From Antedon bifida (lineage: Eukaryota > Echinodermata > Crinoidea > Comatulida > Antedonidae): a stretch of DNA of 64,000 nt. Shown here piece by piece: positions 25,701 to 40,700 of this stretch (the first letter of the stretch is position 1; each line of letters opens with the position of its first letter). Location: positions 13,852,085 through 13,916,084 of the forward strand of contig OY727103.1 of the NCBI GenBank assembly GCA_963402885.1. The letters are read 5' to 3'. The notes below the pieces were generated by a model. It did not search any database, was not told the origin of the DNA, and saw only the letters and a list, made by a program, of their open reading frames with translations. A program made the translations under genes and the position numbers.

Positions 25701-28700
25701 TTTATTTAAATTAAGAAATTCTGAAAATATTAATTTCTTGGAAACTGATATTATTGGGCAAAATATGGGTGGCAAACTTATACAGACTTTTCAATTCTCA
25801 CCATGTGACACTATGCAGCTATCAAGTTAAAAATTGCGAAAAAGTTGCTAATTATAAATAATATGAAACTTACAATCTAATGTGTAATATTTTTTTTTTA
25901 ATCGATCAACAACATATTGCCATTCCAAATCATGTTATTATTGTTATTCCCGAAGATAAACCAATAAAGTTTGAGGTATAGAATCACAATGACTTCACTT
26001 TATTCAGAATTTAATTACATTCTCAATATTATTATTATTAATATTATTTAAATAAAATGCAATACCTTGTCTAACAGTTCAAATGCATCCTTTAATCCAT
26101 TTCCAAATTCAGCCAGTCCACCAGCTTTTAAATTATCAAGACTATCCTTGAGTATCTGTTAGGAAAAACAAGTAAAAACATCTTAAACAATACGCAACAA
26201 ATCCCTTTATTTAGAGAAACAGTGCTCTTTAAATTATGAAAAAAAAGCAAAATAATAAGAAAGTTACCTTTCTGTTGTCTGCATTTGCTTGTACCAACAT
26301 TCCTTCATTTTCAAAACACGGCTCAGTATAACTTGTTGTGTCATTAAACTAAAAGAAAACATATAAAGATCTATGCTCTAGAAGAAAATCTTGTAACTAG
26401 CCATTATAGTATATGCCCTTCTTATAAGTTCCAACTTTATGGTAATTCTCATGAGTAGAATGATCCATTCAAGAAACGAGTTTGGTACTGTCAATAGACT
26501 TTGGGACACCTGTATTCATGGGAAACCCGAATTAAGGGACACTTTCCATTAAAAACGAATGCAGGGAAAATATATGTTTTAACACTAAAGACAACCAGTG
26601 AGAGTGAGATTGGAAACATGGTCCGAAATGAAATCATAAATACCAAGTCAGTCAACACGTTTAATTCTGGGCTGATTAGAATAAACTGGTCTGCTCACCA
26701 ACTAAAGTTCAGCCCGTATGTATACAAAGAAGATGATGAAAGAGGGCAAGCGGGCATAGGCCATGAAGTCTCGCAACCAAGGTAGACAACCTGAGTACAC
26801 CCGAATTTAAGGAAATGTTGTGTCCCAAATGTGGCCCCTTGATAGGAGTTTAACTGTATATGTTAAAAAAGAAGAGAGAGAGGGAGAGAGAAAGGGGAAT
26901 TCTAACCAAGTCATATTATTAATAGAAGACAATGACACGTTAACTTACAGCTAACACATTGAAGAAATCGTCATCGCCTAGAGTATCAATGATGGTACGT
27001 GCTGTGTGCTTTGCAATTTCCAGTAGAATTCCAAGCATGCTGCCGCTTTTATCGATCAAAATCACAATGTCTTTGGGTGACGTTGCGGCCGATATATACC
27101 TATGTAGATCAAGTTTATTAACATTATCGACAGTTATATAATATGCTAACTAACAGCAATTCTTCTAATTACTCCTGTTACAAGCCTTTGAAATATACGC
27201 TTCTTATGGAAATCAAACTGCATAATATTTCAATAGTAATGTGCATATTGGCATTAATGATCCCATTTATAATCCTTGGTGAGAAGACAATGTCAATTTC
27301 TTCCTCAAGGAATATAACTTTCATCAGAAAGACAAGTTAGAAAGGCATGTACACAGTTTGCATATTTTAAAATAATTTTAAGTGTGCTTTATTTAATTTG
27401 TATGTACATATATGATGTCATATCACTACCATATTTGGGCATATCACTACCATATTTGGGCATATCACTACCATATTTGTACAAACTTACCATGGTCGTT
27501 TTCGGCAATCATATTCATCAAAATCAGCTTCGCCTAAATCCCACTTTATACCTTCAACAAAAAATAATGGCGTATTAAGAAATGTCTCAATTTAATAGAA
27601 TTTTAAAATGTGCGCTAATACTATAATAATTCAATCAAGACAATTTTGAATTTTTAAATGAGAATGGTTCCATGATGGTTCCGAAACGTCGATCTTATTT
27701 GTTATTTTAAAGAATATATAAAGCATTTATTTATGATTTTTCTGCAAAAATAAGTCTGTCAAACAATATATTATGTTCAATTTCATTCATCAGTTATTTG
27801 AGAAAGTCAAATAAAAACAATACAAAATGTTGCCATTTAAATATCCTACAAAGGTGAAACAAAAATATGTAGATTCAATAGAACTAATGCTTTTGTCAAT
27901 CAACATATAAATAAGTTTTTTTGTTTCTTTCTTTCTATCTTATATAATTAGAACACAATCAATACCAAATTCAATAATAATGCTAATCGACAGAAAAGAC
28001 AATTTGGAGTTCAGCATTTGCATTGATTAGAATGGAAGAATGGAAATAAGATATTAGGATACTAGAGATACTATGTTGATTTTGCTAATTTACAAAATAA
28101 TACATTACACTGTATGTCAAAATGCCACAACTTTTTCAGGTCATACCATTTCATAATAGGGTATTCCCAGGGCAATCATTGTTAAATTTACCTGGAAAAT
28201 TCCTAAAATATCCAGTTTTACAAAATTATACATTACACTGTATGTCAAATGCTGTATAGCAAGAGGGGAAAATGGCACAACTTATTTGGGTCATACCATT
28301 TCATCATAGGGTATTCCCAGGGCAATCATTGTTAAATTTACCTGGAAAATTCCTAAAAAATCCAGTTTTACAAAATTATACATTACACTGTATGTCAAAT
28401 GCTGTATAGCAAGAGGGGAAAATGCCACAACTTATTTGGGTCATACCATTTCATCATAGGGTATTCCCAGGGCTATCCTCATTACATTTACCTGGAAAGT
28501 TCCTGAAGAATCCAGTTTTACTACCAAAATACTGCCACGTTAACGTTGGATCTGCAAGGTAGTTTGCTTCAAAAGTGGAATCTAATTCGTCAGTGAATTT
28601 AATATGATTTAATACTTCAGTACCTAAAATAAAATATTTAAGGTAAAAATTATTTAGCATAAATATATAACAGTTGATTTGAGTTGCTGAACAGTAACAC

Positions 28701-31700
28701 AGGGACGCTGCAAACCATTATTCATACACCGATCAAGACTCTCCTCGACTATGGTTCGTTTGGTAGAGCAAGTCTTCTTGGATAAGGATTGGAGGGCTAG
28801 TAATACACATGGCTTTTGTGCATTTAAAAAAAATATCTCTATGAAAGAACCCAGCCCATGTCGAATGAGCGCTGTTTACTAACAGCCGTACGACACAAAC
28901 ATTTGGTAATTCCCCTTCATTTACATGATTAACAAAATAAAATTTATGTTAAATTTTTTATTGTACATTTTGAACACTGTCAATATAACCATAGAGATAC
29001 TGCATTCATTCGATCTCCATCATGGCTGACGGCTCGTGAATGCAGAGATACTGCATTACAACATAACAAAAACCGACATATTTCATTACAAGGTCTTCAA
29101 CTTTAGAGAAATGTAACACGTTGTTCAATGATCTACATTAGCTATGGTTCACCTATTAATTAACACAACTATTAAATAACAATAGAGTTAATATCAAGTA
29201 CTGTACTTCCAAGCAATTTACTTGATTGACATTTGGAAGAGAAGCAATTCTCCAGCTAAAGCTCATCGTCATCATGGGAGGAATAAGTCTAAACATTTTT
29301 CCATCACATCATCACACAAAAATATGTTTATTTATTAATTAAAATAACAAGAGAAAGCTCTTTTGATTTTATCATAGAACCAACTTAAAGCCAACGTAAC
29401 GATTTAAAGGAATAAACATTTACAAAATTGTACTTTTAAGAAAGGCGTAAAGTAAAACATACAAATTAAACAAACAATTTGTAGTGTGAACCATCTTAAC
29501 ATAATTGCGGTGTGAACCTTTACATAATAACTCAGATATTTTTAAGGTGGACATTTTGCAGGAAAAAATATGTGAAAAAGAAGAATAATCAAGAAAAGGA
29601 GCACATTTTGAAATGCGTAATGTGTGTCAGACGACGCCGGAGTGAGTATGTACTTTGTACTTACCCATGTTATATACATTAGTTGGTACTTGTACTGTAC
29701 TGTGTGTAAGATTAACTTCAATTCCATTAAAATGGTCATCCGGTGTCAAGATGAATTCTCCTCCCAATGGTAAATAGTCTCCATTATTATCCTTATCGTT
29801 TATTAGTAGTGCATTAAAATATTCATACTGTAAAAGAGAGAACACCAATAATTATTTACACAGCAAAAATGTAAATAAATTGATATAAAAGACACTTATG
29901 ATATAAGGAGACCAGCTTTATCTTGATGATGTCTGGCAACCAATAAATTACTTTATTTGTAATATAGATATATAATGAATAAAAATGATAAAACCAAAAC
30001 CCTTTTTAAATCTCATGTTGATTAATTTCATCTCTGCAGTCAATCATACTTCTGAAAGGAGTTTCCATCATCAGTGTAATATATATGGTACATATTTATA
30101 CCGAACATGTATTTAAATTTAATGATGCCAATTGTTAATGTAGAAGAATGCTTGAGCAAATCAGGTTAAAGAATATTACATCTGCAGTAATATGCAATTA
30201 TTGAAGTACTGCAGAAACTGTTTAAACAGAAGTAAATGATTTAAATTCATACTATTCAAAGTGTGAAAGTGAGGAAACGCATTTCTGAGTGGGTCGACCA
30301 GCAGGCCATGTTTGTCCATCACATAAACAACCTGACCAACACAAAACATTTCTCCAACAGAATAGTGAATGGTCAATATTTGCAATACGTGCTCAGTGCT
30401 CAAACATCAACTAATCCAGCGATTAATTCAACCAAATCAATATCTGATGATGACCAGTTTTGTACACATCCAACAAAAGACTGGCCAAATATAACAACGT
30501 GGATCAAGAATGCATCAAACATTTAAATATTTGCAGGCTTCTCATGAATATTCAAACAGTTCATTGATGGTTATAGCAAAGAATGACAATTCATCAGTAA
30601 AGCTTTATTGTCTACACTATAAAACTAGTTTGACAACAAAAGTGAGATGTGCCCAAATATGGTAGTGCCATTCCCAAATATGATAGTGATATGACATCAT
30701 TATGTCCATATATGGGCACATCACATTTTTTGATAGTGTAGACAAGACTTAACAAACCTCATTTTTTCCTGAAAGGCCTGTTTCAAACTAAAGACCATCC
30801 GCAAAGCGATGATGGTAGTTAAATATTTGCATGATCTTCATGAATATTCAAACAGTTCATTTGATAGCGTAGACAAGACTTAACAAACCTCATTTTTTTC
30901 TGAAAGGCCTGTTTCAAACTAAAGACCATCAGCAAAGCGATGATGGTAGTTAAATATTTGTAGGCTCCTCATATAACTTTCCTGAAAGGCCAAACTAAAG
31001 ACCATAGGCAAAGCGATGATGGTAGTCCAAAAATTGGGGTTTTTTTTGCTCTCTGATGGTAACATTGGTATAAAGTGTAAATTAATGCGAAAATGAAAAA
31101 CATAATATTTCAATGTGATCTACAGTGTGTCTGAATTTAGCATAAAATTTAACCGATAGTGAACACGAAAAATTGGGTTTATTCTGTGATAACCCATTGT
31201 AAGCTTATGAATTCATAGAGATATGATATAAATGGGGAGAAAATAGGCAGTAACAGCAACCATGATTATAAGTATAACTTACAGCATTTTCAATTGTTAG
31301 AAAAACAACCTGTAGAAATCACTATTTACAGGAGATACACCAAAACAATTGTTGGATATTTGGGATTTAATTTGATCAATTGCTTTGCAATTCAAAACTA
31401 ACCAGCATAATAAAATGTCCATCATTTTCTATGCATTATTTAAATTTTTCAAGTTAATGACATGCCATAAGTGGCTTTTATGGAAAGTTATAAAAAAATG
31501 CTAACCATCGATTGATCAGCTTCAAATGGCAGCAGCAGCAGGCTTTTAATAACTTACAGTTGGTGGCCTTTTTAATAAGAGGAATATTAACCTTTCAGTT
31601 TAAACATGAAATGCTCACAGCAACGTTTTTAATAACATTGAATTTTGTTAACATGGAAAGCGAAGCATTTGCTGTATTAACATGGAATCAAGATCTATGG

Positions 31701-34700
31701 AACGCTCCCGGTGTTTAAATAACAGACAAAAGGGATTTCAATAAATGCAATATGCCTTTGGCATCTCAATGAAATCAGACAGAATATTGACCTCTAAAAG
31801 CATGAAATGATGGTTTTGATGCATACCCGCTCTTGGAACTTCAATAACATGGAATTTCCTGATCATCATAATGTAATTTAGCTCTCAGCATTCATACAAC
31901 ATGAAACTATCTCTCATTTGTGATGATCGTAGCAGTTCACTTACCTCTAAAGAATCATTATATTCCTGATCAAAATTTGCTCTTTCTGCAGCATCTACTA
32001 ATTTCTGAAAAGATAAAATAGAAAAAGTAAATAAATAAATAATAATAATAAATGAAACTTATATAGCGCCGGTATCCTCCACCCATGAGGAGCTCATGGC
32101 GCTTTGTGCATTAACGTATATAAATTAAGTATATAAATTATACATAAAAAAAGCATAGAAATAACTAGATTCATAACTTATCACCAGAACAAGTTAGATG
32201 ATTTTGCGCAAACGTAATATAGATTTAACATGGACGCTAAAATATGTGTACGGAAATTGAAGAATAAGAAAATTATTTACTAAAAATTTGTGGAGGTGCT
32301 TAACTAACATTTATATCAGGATGTAAACATAGTCACGCTAAACTCCCATCATCATTCTTATTTACGTTGCCATTAACAATTAATTTCTAATGTCTTCACA
32401 AGAAACATCAAGCAATAATGTTTCACAAATATAAACATGTGAGATATATTCTCTCCACAATGATAGCCTGTACAACATGAACATTGACAAAGGTGAATGT
32501 ATTTACAAAGTTAACTATGTTCATAGTGCATTAGCCTATTATAATCATCACTCTCAATACATAGGATGTTTATAATTTGGAATATCAGTAATTGTAATAT
32601 TTATTGCTCTCCGTATAAAACAAAGCAGACAAAAATAAACAACGTTCTATCAATAAGTAAACTAACAGAAACATATGGAAAGCAGAGGATGGGGTCCACA
32701 ACATAAACAAGAACAAATATGAAAATCATAATCTACACAGAGAAAATTAATTTAATTTAATAATAATATAAGTGTAGATAACATTTGTATGAGTAGATAT
32801 ATTGAGAAAATATTTCGTTCATGTGACCTTTGTGTGATTTTTAGTGTGAAAGTTAAATCAAAATCCACTAAATTCAATTTTCTGTTGAATAAAATTATAT
32901 TTTGATACCCTGCAGAGAACAATCATCTATAAATATAGATGTATGTTAGTTTGTTTACTGTAATAGTAACACATTTTTAATATTATTATTTTAATATTAT
33001 AAATTCAGTCATTTATAATATAATTATTTCAATATTATAAATTCAGTTAAGCTTTAATATTTTAAATATTTAGAATTGCCAATTAACTTGAATTTTGAGT
33101 AAAAAATGTAGCTTTGTATAACATTTATTGTCACCATTATGTAGTAACAAAGGCAGAATTTAGTATGCTGTGCTGTTGAATATGTTGCCTGTATAATAGC
33201 CGAGTATTATAAAGCCAGTGCATATTCAACCTTCAGTTTCTCCGCCTGGATGCAATAAGACAGGCGTTAAAATCAATAGGCAAAATAGACGTTATTGATT
33301 TACTGCTATTGAGAACTTAGTAGTTTATGAGAAATTAAAAAAAATATAGTCTTGTTGCAGAATTAGTACGTACTGTCAAAGTTATTAAAAATTATAACAA
33401 TGGGTTAAAGCAAAACATAATTAATTGTTGATTACAGAATGTTTTCGTGAAATATGACTACACCGACAAAAGCAACAACCAATACACCAATGAGGAAAGA
33501 TAACATTGGAGTGTTGCTGCTGTCTTTATACAATGTTATCTATACAATGTACGATAATGATTATGATGATAAGGGTGGCTGATTCATTTCAGTTACAGCC
33601 ATGTATTTTGCTTAAGCTGCCCCTGCCCAGCATTTTTTCATCTCTTTTTTTTTCTTTTTTCATATATATATATTTATATTATATTGATTTTATGCTGGTC
33701 GAATAAATAAACAAAACAAAATGATTATGACAATGATGATGTATTATGTTGATGATGATGATGATGATTATGATAATTATGATGTATTATATTGATGATG
33801 ATAATTATGATTTAAGAGATGGTGATGATGACAATGACAACAATGGTGATGATTAAAATATTATTATGGTACTGATGATGAGGATGATGATGATTATGAT
33901 GATGATGATGATGATGATTATGATGATGAAGATAAGAATGAAAATAGTGGTGTAGTAACAATGATATTGATTATAATAAAAGGAACAAAAATCTGAGAAT
34001 AGGAAGAAAAAAATATAATCTGTAATCAAAATGATTTGAAAATATCAAAAAACCCAGTTTTGAAGATTTATCTAAAATATTTTGCAACCATAAAAGCAAT
34101 AAATAGCTTATTCATAAAGTGTATCATTTTGATATGCAAATGAGAATCAATTTGTCTCCATTTACATGAGGACATCATTATAGTGTGAATAGTGCTACAA
34201 TTGATTTTAATATTTTAAGATTACTAGAACGACGACGACGTCAAAACAGAATGCTACTGCGACTCAATCAAAGGCGTAGTGAAGCATTTAATTGCATCGT
34301 CAACATCAAATATGATACAATACCGCTACATCATTGTACAACGTCTATGACATCATTGTAAACATAGAAACAATCTAATCAAGAAATGATTGTATCAAAT
34401 CATGTGAGCAAATCAGTGTTGCTACTTAACCGTAGTTATTGGGATTGTTGCTTGATAAAGTATCACATGTTCATCACATGTTACAACTGTTTCCTTTTTT
34501 TTTTTGTCTTGTGTGTGGGTTTGTCCGACTATTATTACATGATACTTTGTTATGTGTACATTTATAACTTTTAAAAGGTTTTTTTTTTCTTATTTGTATG
34601 TTATAGTGTTATAGAAAATAGTAGTAGTATAATAAATATATATACAACTGTTTCCTATAACTATAAGTTATAGGTTAAGGTAAAAACAATGCCATATCTG

Positions 34701-37700
34701 ACAATGTATTTATAAATGTTCATATGATCCTGCTATATATAATAATTTGGCTATAAATAACTAGGAGAACCGGTTTATTTTATTTCTTGGTCATATTTTA
34801 TTTGTTTATTATTAATTGGAAATAAAGAGATTCTCTGAATTAACATCTTATAAAATAAGTCTTCATAGTTCAATGAACAGTGACTCGTTTAGCATGGTAA
34901 ATTATTACGACGAGTTAGCAGTGAAGGAAAACTATGTAAATTAATTACTGGATCCGGTCTAACATCTCATAAAAGAATTACCAATAGTTTATAGAAAGTC
35001 AGGATGTAAAATATTATTATTATTACACTAGCGGTGAAGGAATTTTTGTAAATTAATTTGAAACAACATAGGCCATCTGCTTCAGTATGTAATAACACTG
35101 CAAATTAAGGATGCATTAGAAGACATACACGTGCAAACAGAAAATAACATAGCAAATTTTATAACAACAAAATATAATGAGCTTTTTTAAAACACGGAAT
35201 TACAACCCCTATCTGATAATCTAATGTAAACATCATGATGGAATACAACCCCTCTCAATCAAACAATATTCAATCAATCATATTAATTTTATTTTGGTTT
35301 TGAATAACAGATAAGTTGTTTTAGCTCGTGAACGGTTGCGTATGAGGTGTCAACGATGGGCTTCTAACAGCCTAGAAATATCACAGCTGTCTACGCACGC
35401 TTTAAGCTGGATATGAAAGAATGCCTTAATCAAATTATGACTATATAATAGGCTTAGATAATTGGCAATGTCAATATATATTAATTGTGTATTCACCAGC
35501 CATGTACATCTACTAAATAAGGTGTAAACTATCGTTTTAGGCTAAAAAAAACCCTTATAAAACAATTACTATTTAATTCTGTTAAATTATCACCTAATTC
35601 AACCTAATTTGTAATTGAATATCATAATTAAAACGATTCAAAGAAGAATGAAATTTAAGATACATTATAGAGATAATTAATTTGTACGACAGTATTCTAG
35701 CCTGCACAATCAATACTCTAGTTGTGTTGGCGATTTCTTGAAACTTGAAATTGAATGTAATCTTTTGTTAAAATATAATTTTTTCACTGTATAGAATCGT
35801 ATTAATATCAATAATATATTATTTTTCTGCATGAATTCTAAAATAATGTTGACCTTGAAAATAAATATAAATTGTAATATTGATTTTTAATAATCCTAAC
35901 AAAATCTTCTAAATTACATAATAATGTTTTTACATGGCAACATGTAAATAAAAATAATTACTGTATATATAACTACCTATAAATTAATTTATAAAAAAAT
36001 AAAAAATAAGTATTGACCATATTTTACTTGATTATTAACATTCTGTCATAGGCCTAAGTGGTACAGTAGAACCCCTATTAAGGGGACACCTTCTAGATCA
36101 AACAAAATGTACTGTACCCTTAAATATAATAGGGTTGTCCACTAATAGGAGTTTGGCTGTAGTGATAAACATATATTTCTCTTCGTATATTTTGGGTTAT
36201 ACTGTGTGAAAAGGTTCATTATTTAGGCTATAAAGGAGGGAGAAGATGGTCCTAGCGCTTACTCTCCCTCCCCACACTGCTTTTAATCTGCTTTCTGTTA
36301 AACATAATTTACATTAAATTTGTCCTCAAAATAAATATTTTTTTATAAATCAAAGAATAATTAAATAATCTGGTTTATTATTATGCTGTATTATTCAATC
36401 ATTATTATACACTGTCAAACATTAATTAATTATGCATAAGTTATTATATACCAGGTGTTTATTTAAAACAGTTGTTATTTCTGCAATCAAAATAAATATA
36501 TTCCGATTCCACAAAAACCATCCGACAATTTATTTATAATTATGCAAGATTTGTCTTTTTCAATATTGATCCAAAAAAGAACAAGACAACAAATGTTATG
36601 CACAATTGTTTTCCCATGGAAGGTGGAGTACTCACAAAATAATTGATTTCAAAATATTATTGATATTTTCTATGGTTGAATCAATAATATGACACATACC
36701 AAAATCTGATGTAATCTCGTACGCATTAAACAATTGAAATACGTGCTGAGAACATCATGATGACGAATTTATAATCTACTATACTACAAAAAACGCCCCT
36801 TTGTTTTAAAATTTAATGACGATTATATTTTACTGTAAACGGAAAATCATAGTGTTGGGAAGACACCAAAATTCATGTTCTTTCGTATTTCTGAATTTAA
36901 AAAACAAGACAAAATTTTGATTGTTTTTTTGGAATTTACCGGTTTTCAGTTAATGTGTTTTAGTTAATATTCCCATATATTTAATGAAACTGATAATTTT
37001 ATTTAAAAATGTGTTCTTTAAGAATCTATATCTTCACCACTGCATTTGTACAGATCATTATATTGTATATTATTTGAATGAATGCCTCATTATAATGGTA
37101 TAAACGGTCTCTATTGTGAGAATACATATATATCATTAGATATGTAAGCAACTTTAAAAGTTATCGATATTTACATTAAAATATACATCCCTATATAATT
37201 GTTAGTGTTGTAATAAACTTTAAAGGAATGAATATTCGATAATTATGTCATTTATACAGTATCATAGGCAAATCCTGTAATACAGTGTGTCATAGTATGT
37301 GACAGCCTGTATCCTAGGTCATGTAAGCCTATCCTAAGCCTGACATTAGTACAGTATGTGACACTAAGATTTGCCTATGGTACTCTACAGATAATGTTAT
37401 ATTATATGGATACACAGGCCTACAGAGTGACATCTTAAAGTACAACTGATGGGTAAAATGAAATAGCAATATACTAAAAAAAAAATTTGGGTATCAATGG
37501 CTGGATCTCAATGGATATAAATAAAATAAGTAAAAAGCTAAATCAAAATGAAAAAGTTAACGGCCAGAAAGAAATTGAAGAGCTTTCGGGTAACACTAAC
37601 CCTTCTTCAGTGCAAGTATCATTTCAAATTAAATTTTTAATCGGTTTAGAATTTATTCTGTGCCTGTAAATTTATAATTATTTCCTTCAAAAAACATAAG

Positions 37701-40700
37701 ATGATAAAATATATAGTTTGACATGCTAAGAGGGTGCTACAGACCAGAATGCTCTAGCTCCTGGTCTGTTTTGAAAACTTTGAATGGTATCATACGTCTA
37801 TGGTTTAGCAATACAATCTAGATAATACTCACTTCTACTGCTTTTACTTTGTTGTCAAGCATTCTCTCAACTTTTTCTGCAATGTCTAACACCATTTGAG
37901 TTCCATTTATCTCTTTTACATTTAAGGTATCTGAAGACATGTCAAATTGCTGAAATACAAACAAATAAAATTAAATTTTGACCATCCTTGCTGTTAGAAT
38001 ATGTTGTGCTACTAACAGTCAACTATCCACACAATACTGGACACCATTGGGCAATGAACTTAATATCTGCTTTTTCCAGAAATTTCCAGCATGTTCTGCA
38101 TGTTTTTAATGGTGAAAATTTAGAACCTTTAGGACGTTAAAAAAAGTCAGGTTTTGAGAGAGTTTTTGGTTTACAGAGATAGGAAAAATCGACTGTAAAA
38201 AACTTAAAACAAAACTCTGAAGCAATTTCTGATGAACAAATAAGCAAGATTTACCATAACAAAGTTTGTATTAAAGAGTTTAAAGAAAACCTTTGCATTA
38301 CATTTTTTGAAATTACTCATTCTGGTATAAAAAAAACATTATAAAACAAGTATTAAATAAGCCTATTTGTTTGCCTTAACTATGGTAATTGAAGTGAGAT
38401 CTAATGTTTGGGGAAGGAAAGTCTCAAGAATAAAAATATACAGATAGAAAAACTAGACAAGGACTAAGTATCAAAAGGTACAACAGAAATTAAAGCAGAC
38501 AAAAAAATGTAATTCTGTGAGATTTGGTATTTTTTTTAATGTTATTAGAACTGACATAAATTAATTGTCGGTCAGATGTTTGCCCAGACATAATTTGTAC
38601 TTTATACCAAGTACATTTAAAGTCTAAAGTCTTATTCTGTTAATTATTAGCAATTACCAAAAAGAGTTGTTGTTCGCACCTTTCAATCCATCTCTACCAA
38701 GCTTATAAAAGCCTAAATGTCTCAACATATATGCATTATACACATAGTAATATCCTATTACACATTCTCACTAGGTACCCCATGTCACTCGCAACAAATC
38801 AATAGTATATCTTTACAAAATTGAGGCATTACCTTGGAATTAATTGATTTTTTCGCCTTTAAAAATTTGCCACCAATTGCAATGTACACTCACTTGTTTT
38901 ATGACTATAGTAGAATAATATTTGTCTGCCATTTTTTATACAAAGAACAATTTACTATACTAAAATTGAAAATCAGTCTCAGTTATTGGTATTAATAGCT
39001 TACTTGATATAAAAATATAATTAAAATAAACACATTTTTATGCTGAAAACATTTCAAACCTTGTATCAACTTTGAGTAATTTACAATAAAATGAACTAAA
39101 TTATCAACCACATACAGGAAATTATATTGAAGTTATGAATTTGCTAGTTAGGATTTAATATTCTAACATTATTATGTCATCATCATGAATGTATTCTCTG
39201 TGATTCTCCATGAGAAAGGAAAGTTATTCAAATCATAATGATATATGATATACGAATGATGAGACATAGAGAATTATGAATGATATAACATCGTGAGAGG
39301 AACACATTAAAAAGTGTTAAGTTATTGATTAACTAACAGGCCCTTACAGACATGCTCATACACCGTCAAATCACTGCCAACTGAACAAACATGCTTATCC
39401 AGTCTAAGGTTGACGAAACTTATGAACCACATGCTAGATAAACACAAACTAGTAATATTATGCATTAATAAACGTCCAATATGTATCACGACGATACTGA
39501 ACTTCGTTGCGCCCAATCAAACATAATGAAACGATTTGTTGTATGGTTAAAAATAGTATGAAATGGAAAACCTACTGTTATAAATTATAGACCAACATTG
39601 GGGCCAGCTTACGTAGAATTCAGCGCCAAATTATATTTGATCAATATGCTTGCCTCTACACGGTCTTGCATAAAATATAGAAGGTGGTAACAAGGACGAG
39701 TGTGAAGAGGCTTAAAGATGGGTACTGGGATCAAGGTGGTAACAAGGACGAGTGTGAAGAGGCTTAAAGATAGGTACTGGGATCAAGGTGGTAACAAGGA
39801 CGAGTGTGAAGAGGCTTAAAGATGGGTACTGGGATCATCATTAAAGTAAACTCAACCTTCTTATTAAATGTATTACTAAATATCATTTGCCCTCAGTTTA
39901 ACTGGGAATTTAGATTGAGGTCCTTCTGCAGACCCACGACAGTCATAGTGCAGCGCCTAACATGATCAGCACACCAGGAATTGATGTGCAGACCCACGAC
40001 AGCCATGTGCAGCGCCTAACATGATCAGCACACCAGGAGTTGATGTGCAGACCCACGACAGCCATGTGCAGCGCCTAACATGATCAGCACACCAGGAGTT
40101 GATGTGCAGACCCACGACAGCCATAGTGCAGCACCTAACATGATCAGCACGCCAGGAGATGATGATAGTCTGTGCTGATTATACATGATTCAGAATACTA
40201 ATAAAGCTTAACTACTCAGTACCAGTGTATACCCTTTACAAACACAAAACATTGCAAGTGTTAAGATTCAGCATAGTTTATACAGGTGACATATGTTGAA
40301 CAGGTACATGCTAGAGCAGGTGGTATCTATTTTATAATCATAATCTGTAAACTTAATTAGCTTGTAACAGTGAACCTCTGTCACTTTATATTCATAAAGT
40401 ACACTGTCCCTTTTGTTAATTACCTTCTAAATACATAACTAATTATTGTGATCTGTTGTAGCAGAACCCCTCTAAGAAGACTAATTGTAGACATAATGCA
40501 ACATTAATAGGTCACATGACGCTAGTCTTAAAGATGTTGTAAAAGAAATCCTTTAGGGTGTCATACAGTATATATGTAAATCCAAAGGCAAAATACTGAA
40601 AAAATGACAATGCTGTGGGTATCAGTGGCTGGATCTCAAGCTAAATCACAATGATATAGTAAAACAGCCAGAAAAGTTAGCAGAGCTTTCGGGCAACACT

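Larger units (their letters stand above)
32005..37832. other. Large alpha-2/delta intron 3
   Basis: AT-rich, with no coding signal recognised. A dispersed-repeat fragment with the words tatagcgcc and gctcatggcgcttt lies at about 32060-32110. Impure GAT triplet repeats fill about 33720-33950. A small TIR element lies at 36064-36159 and a dispersed repeat at about 37486-37660. Confidence 0.6.
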
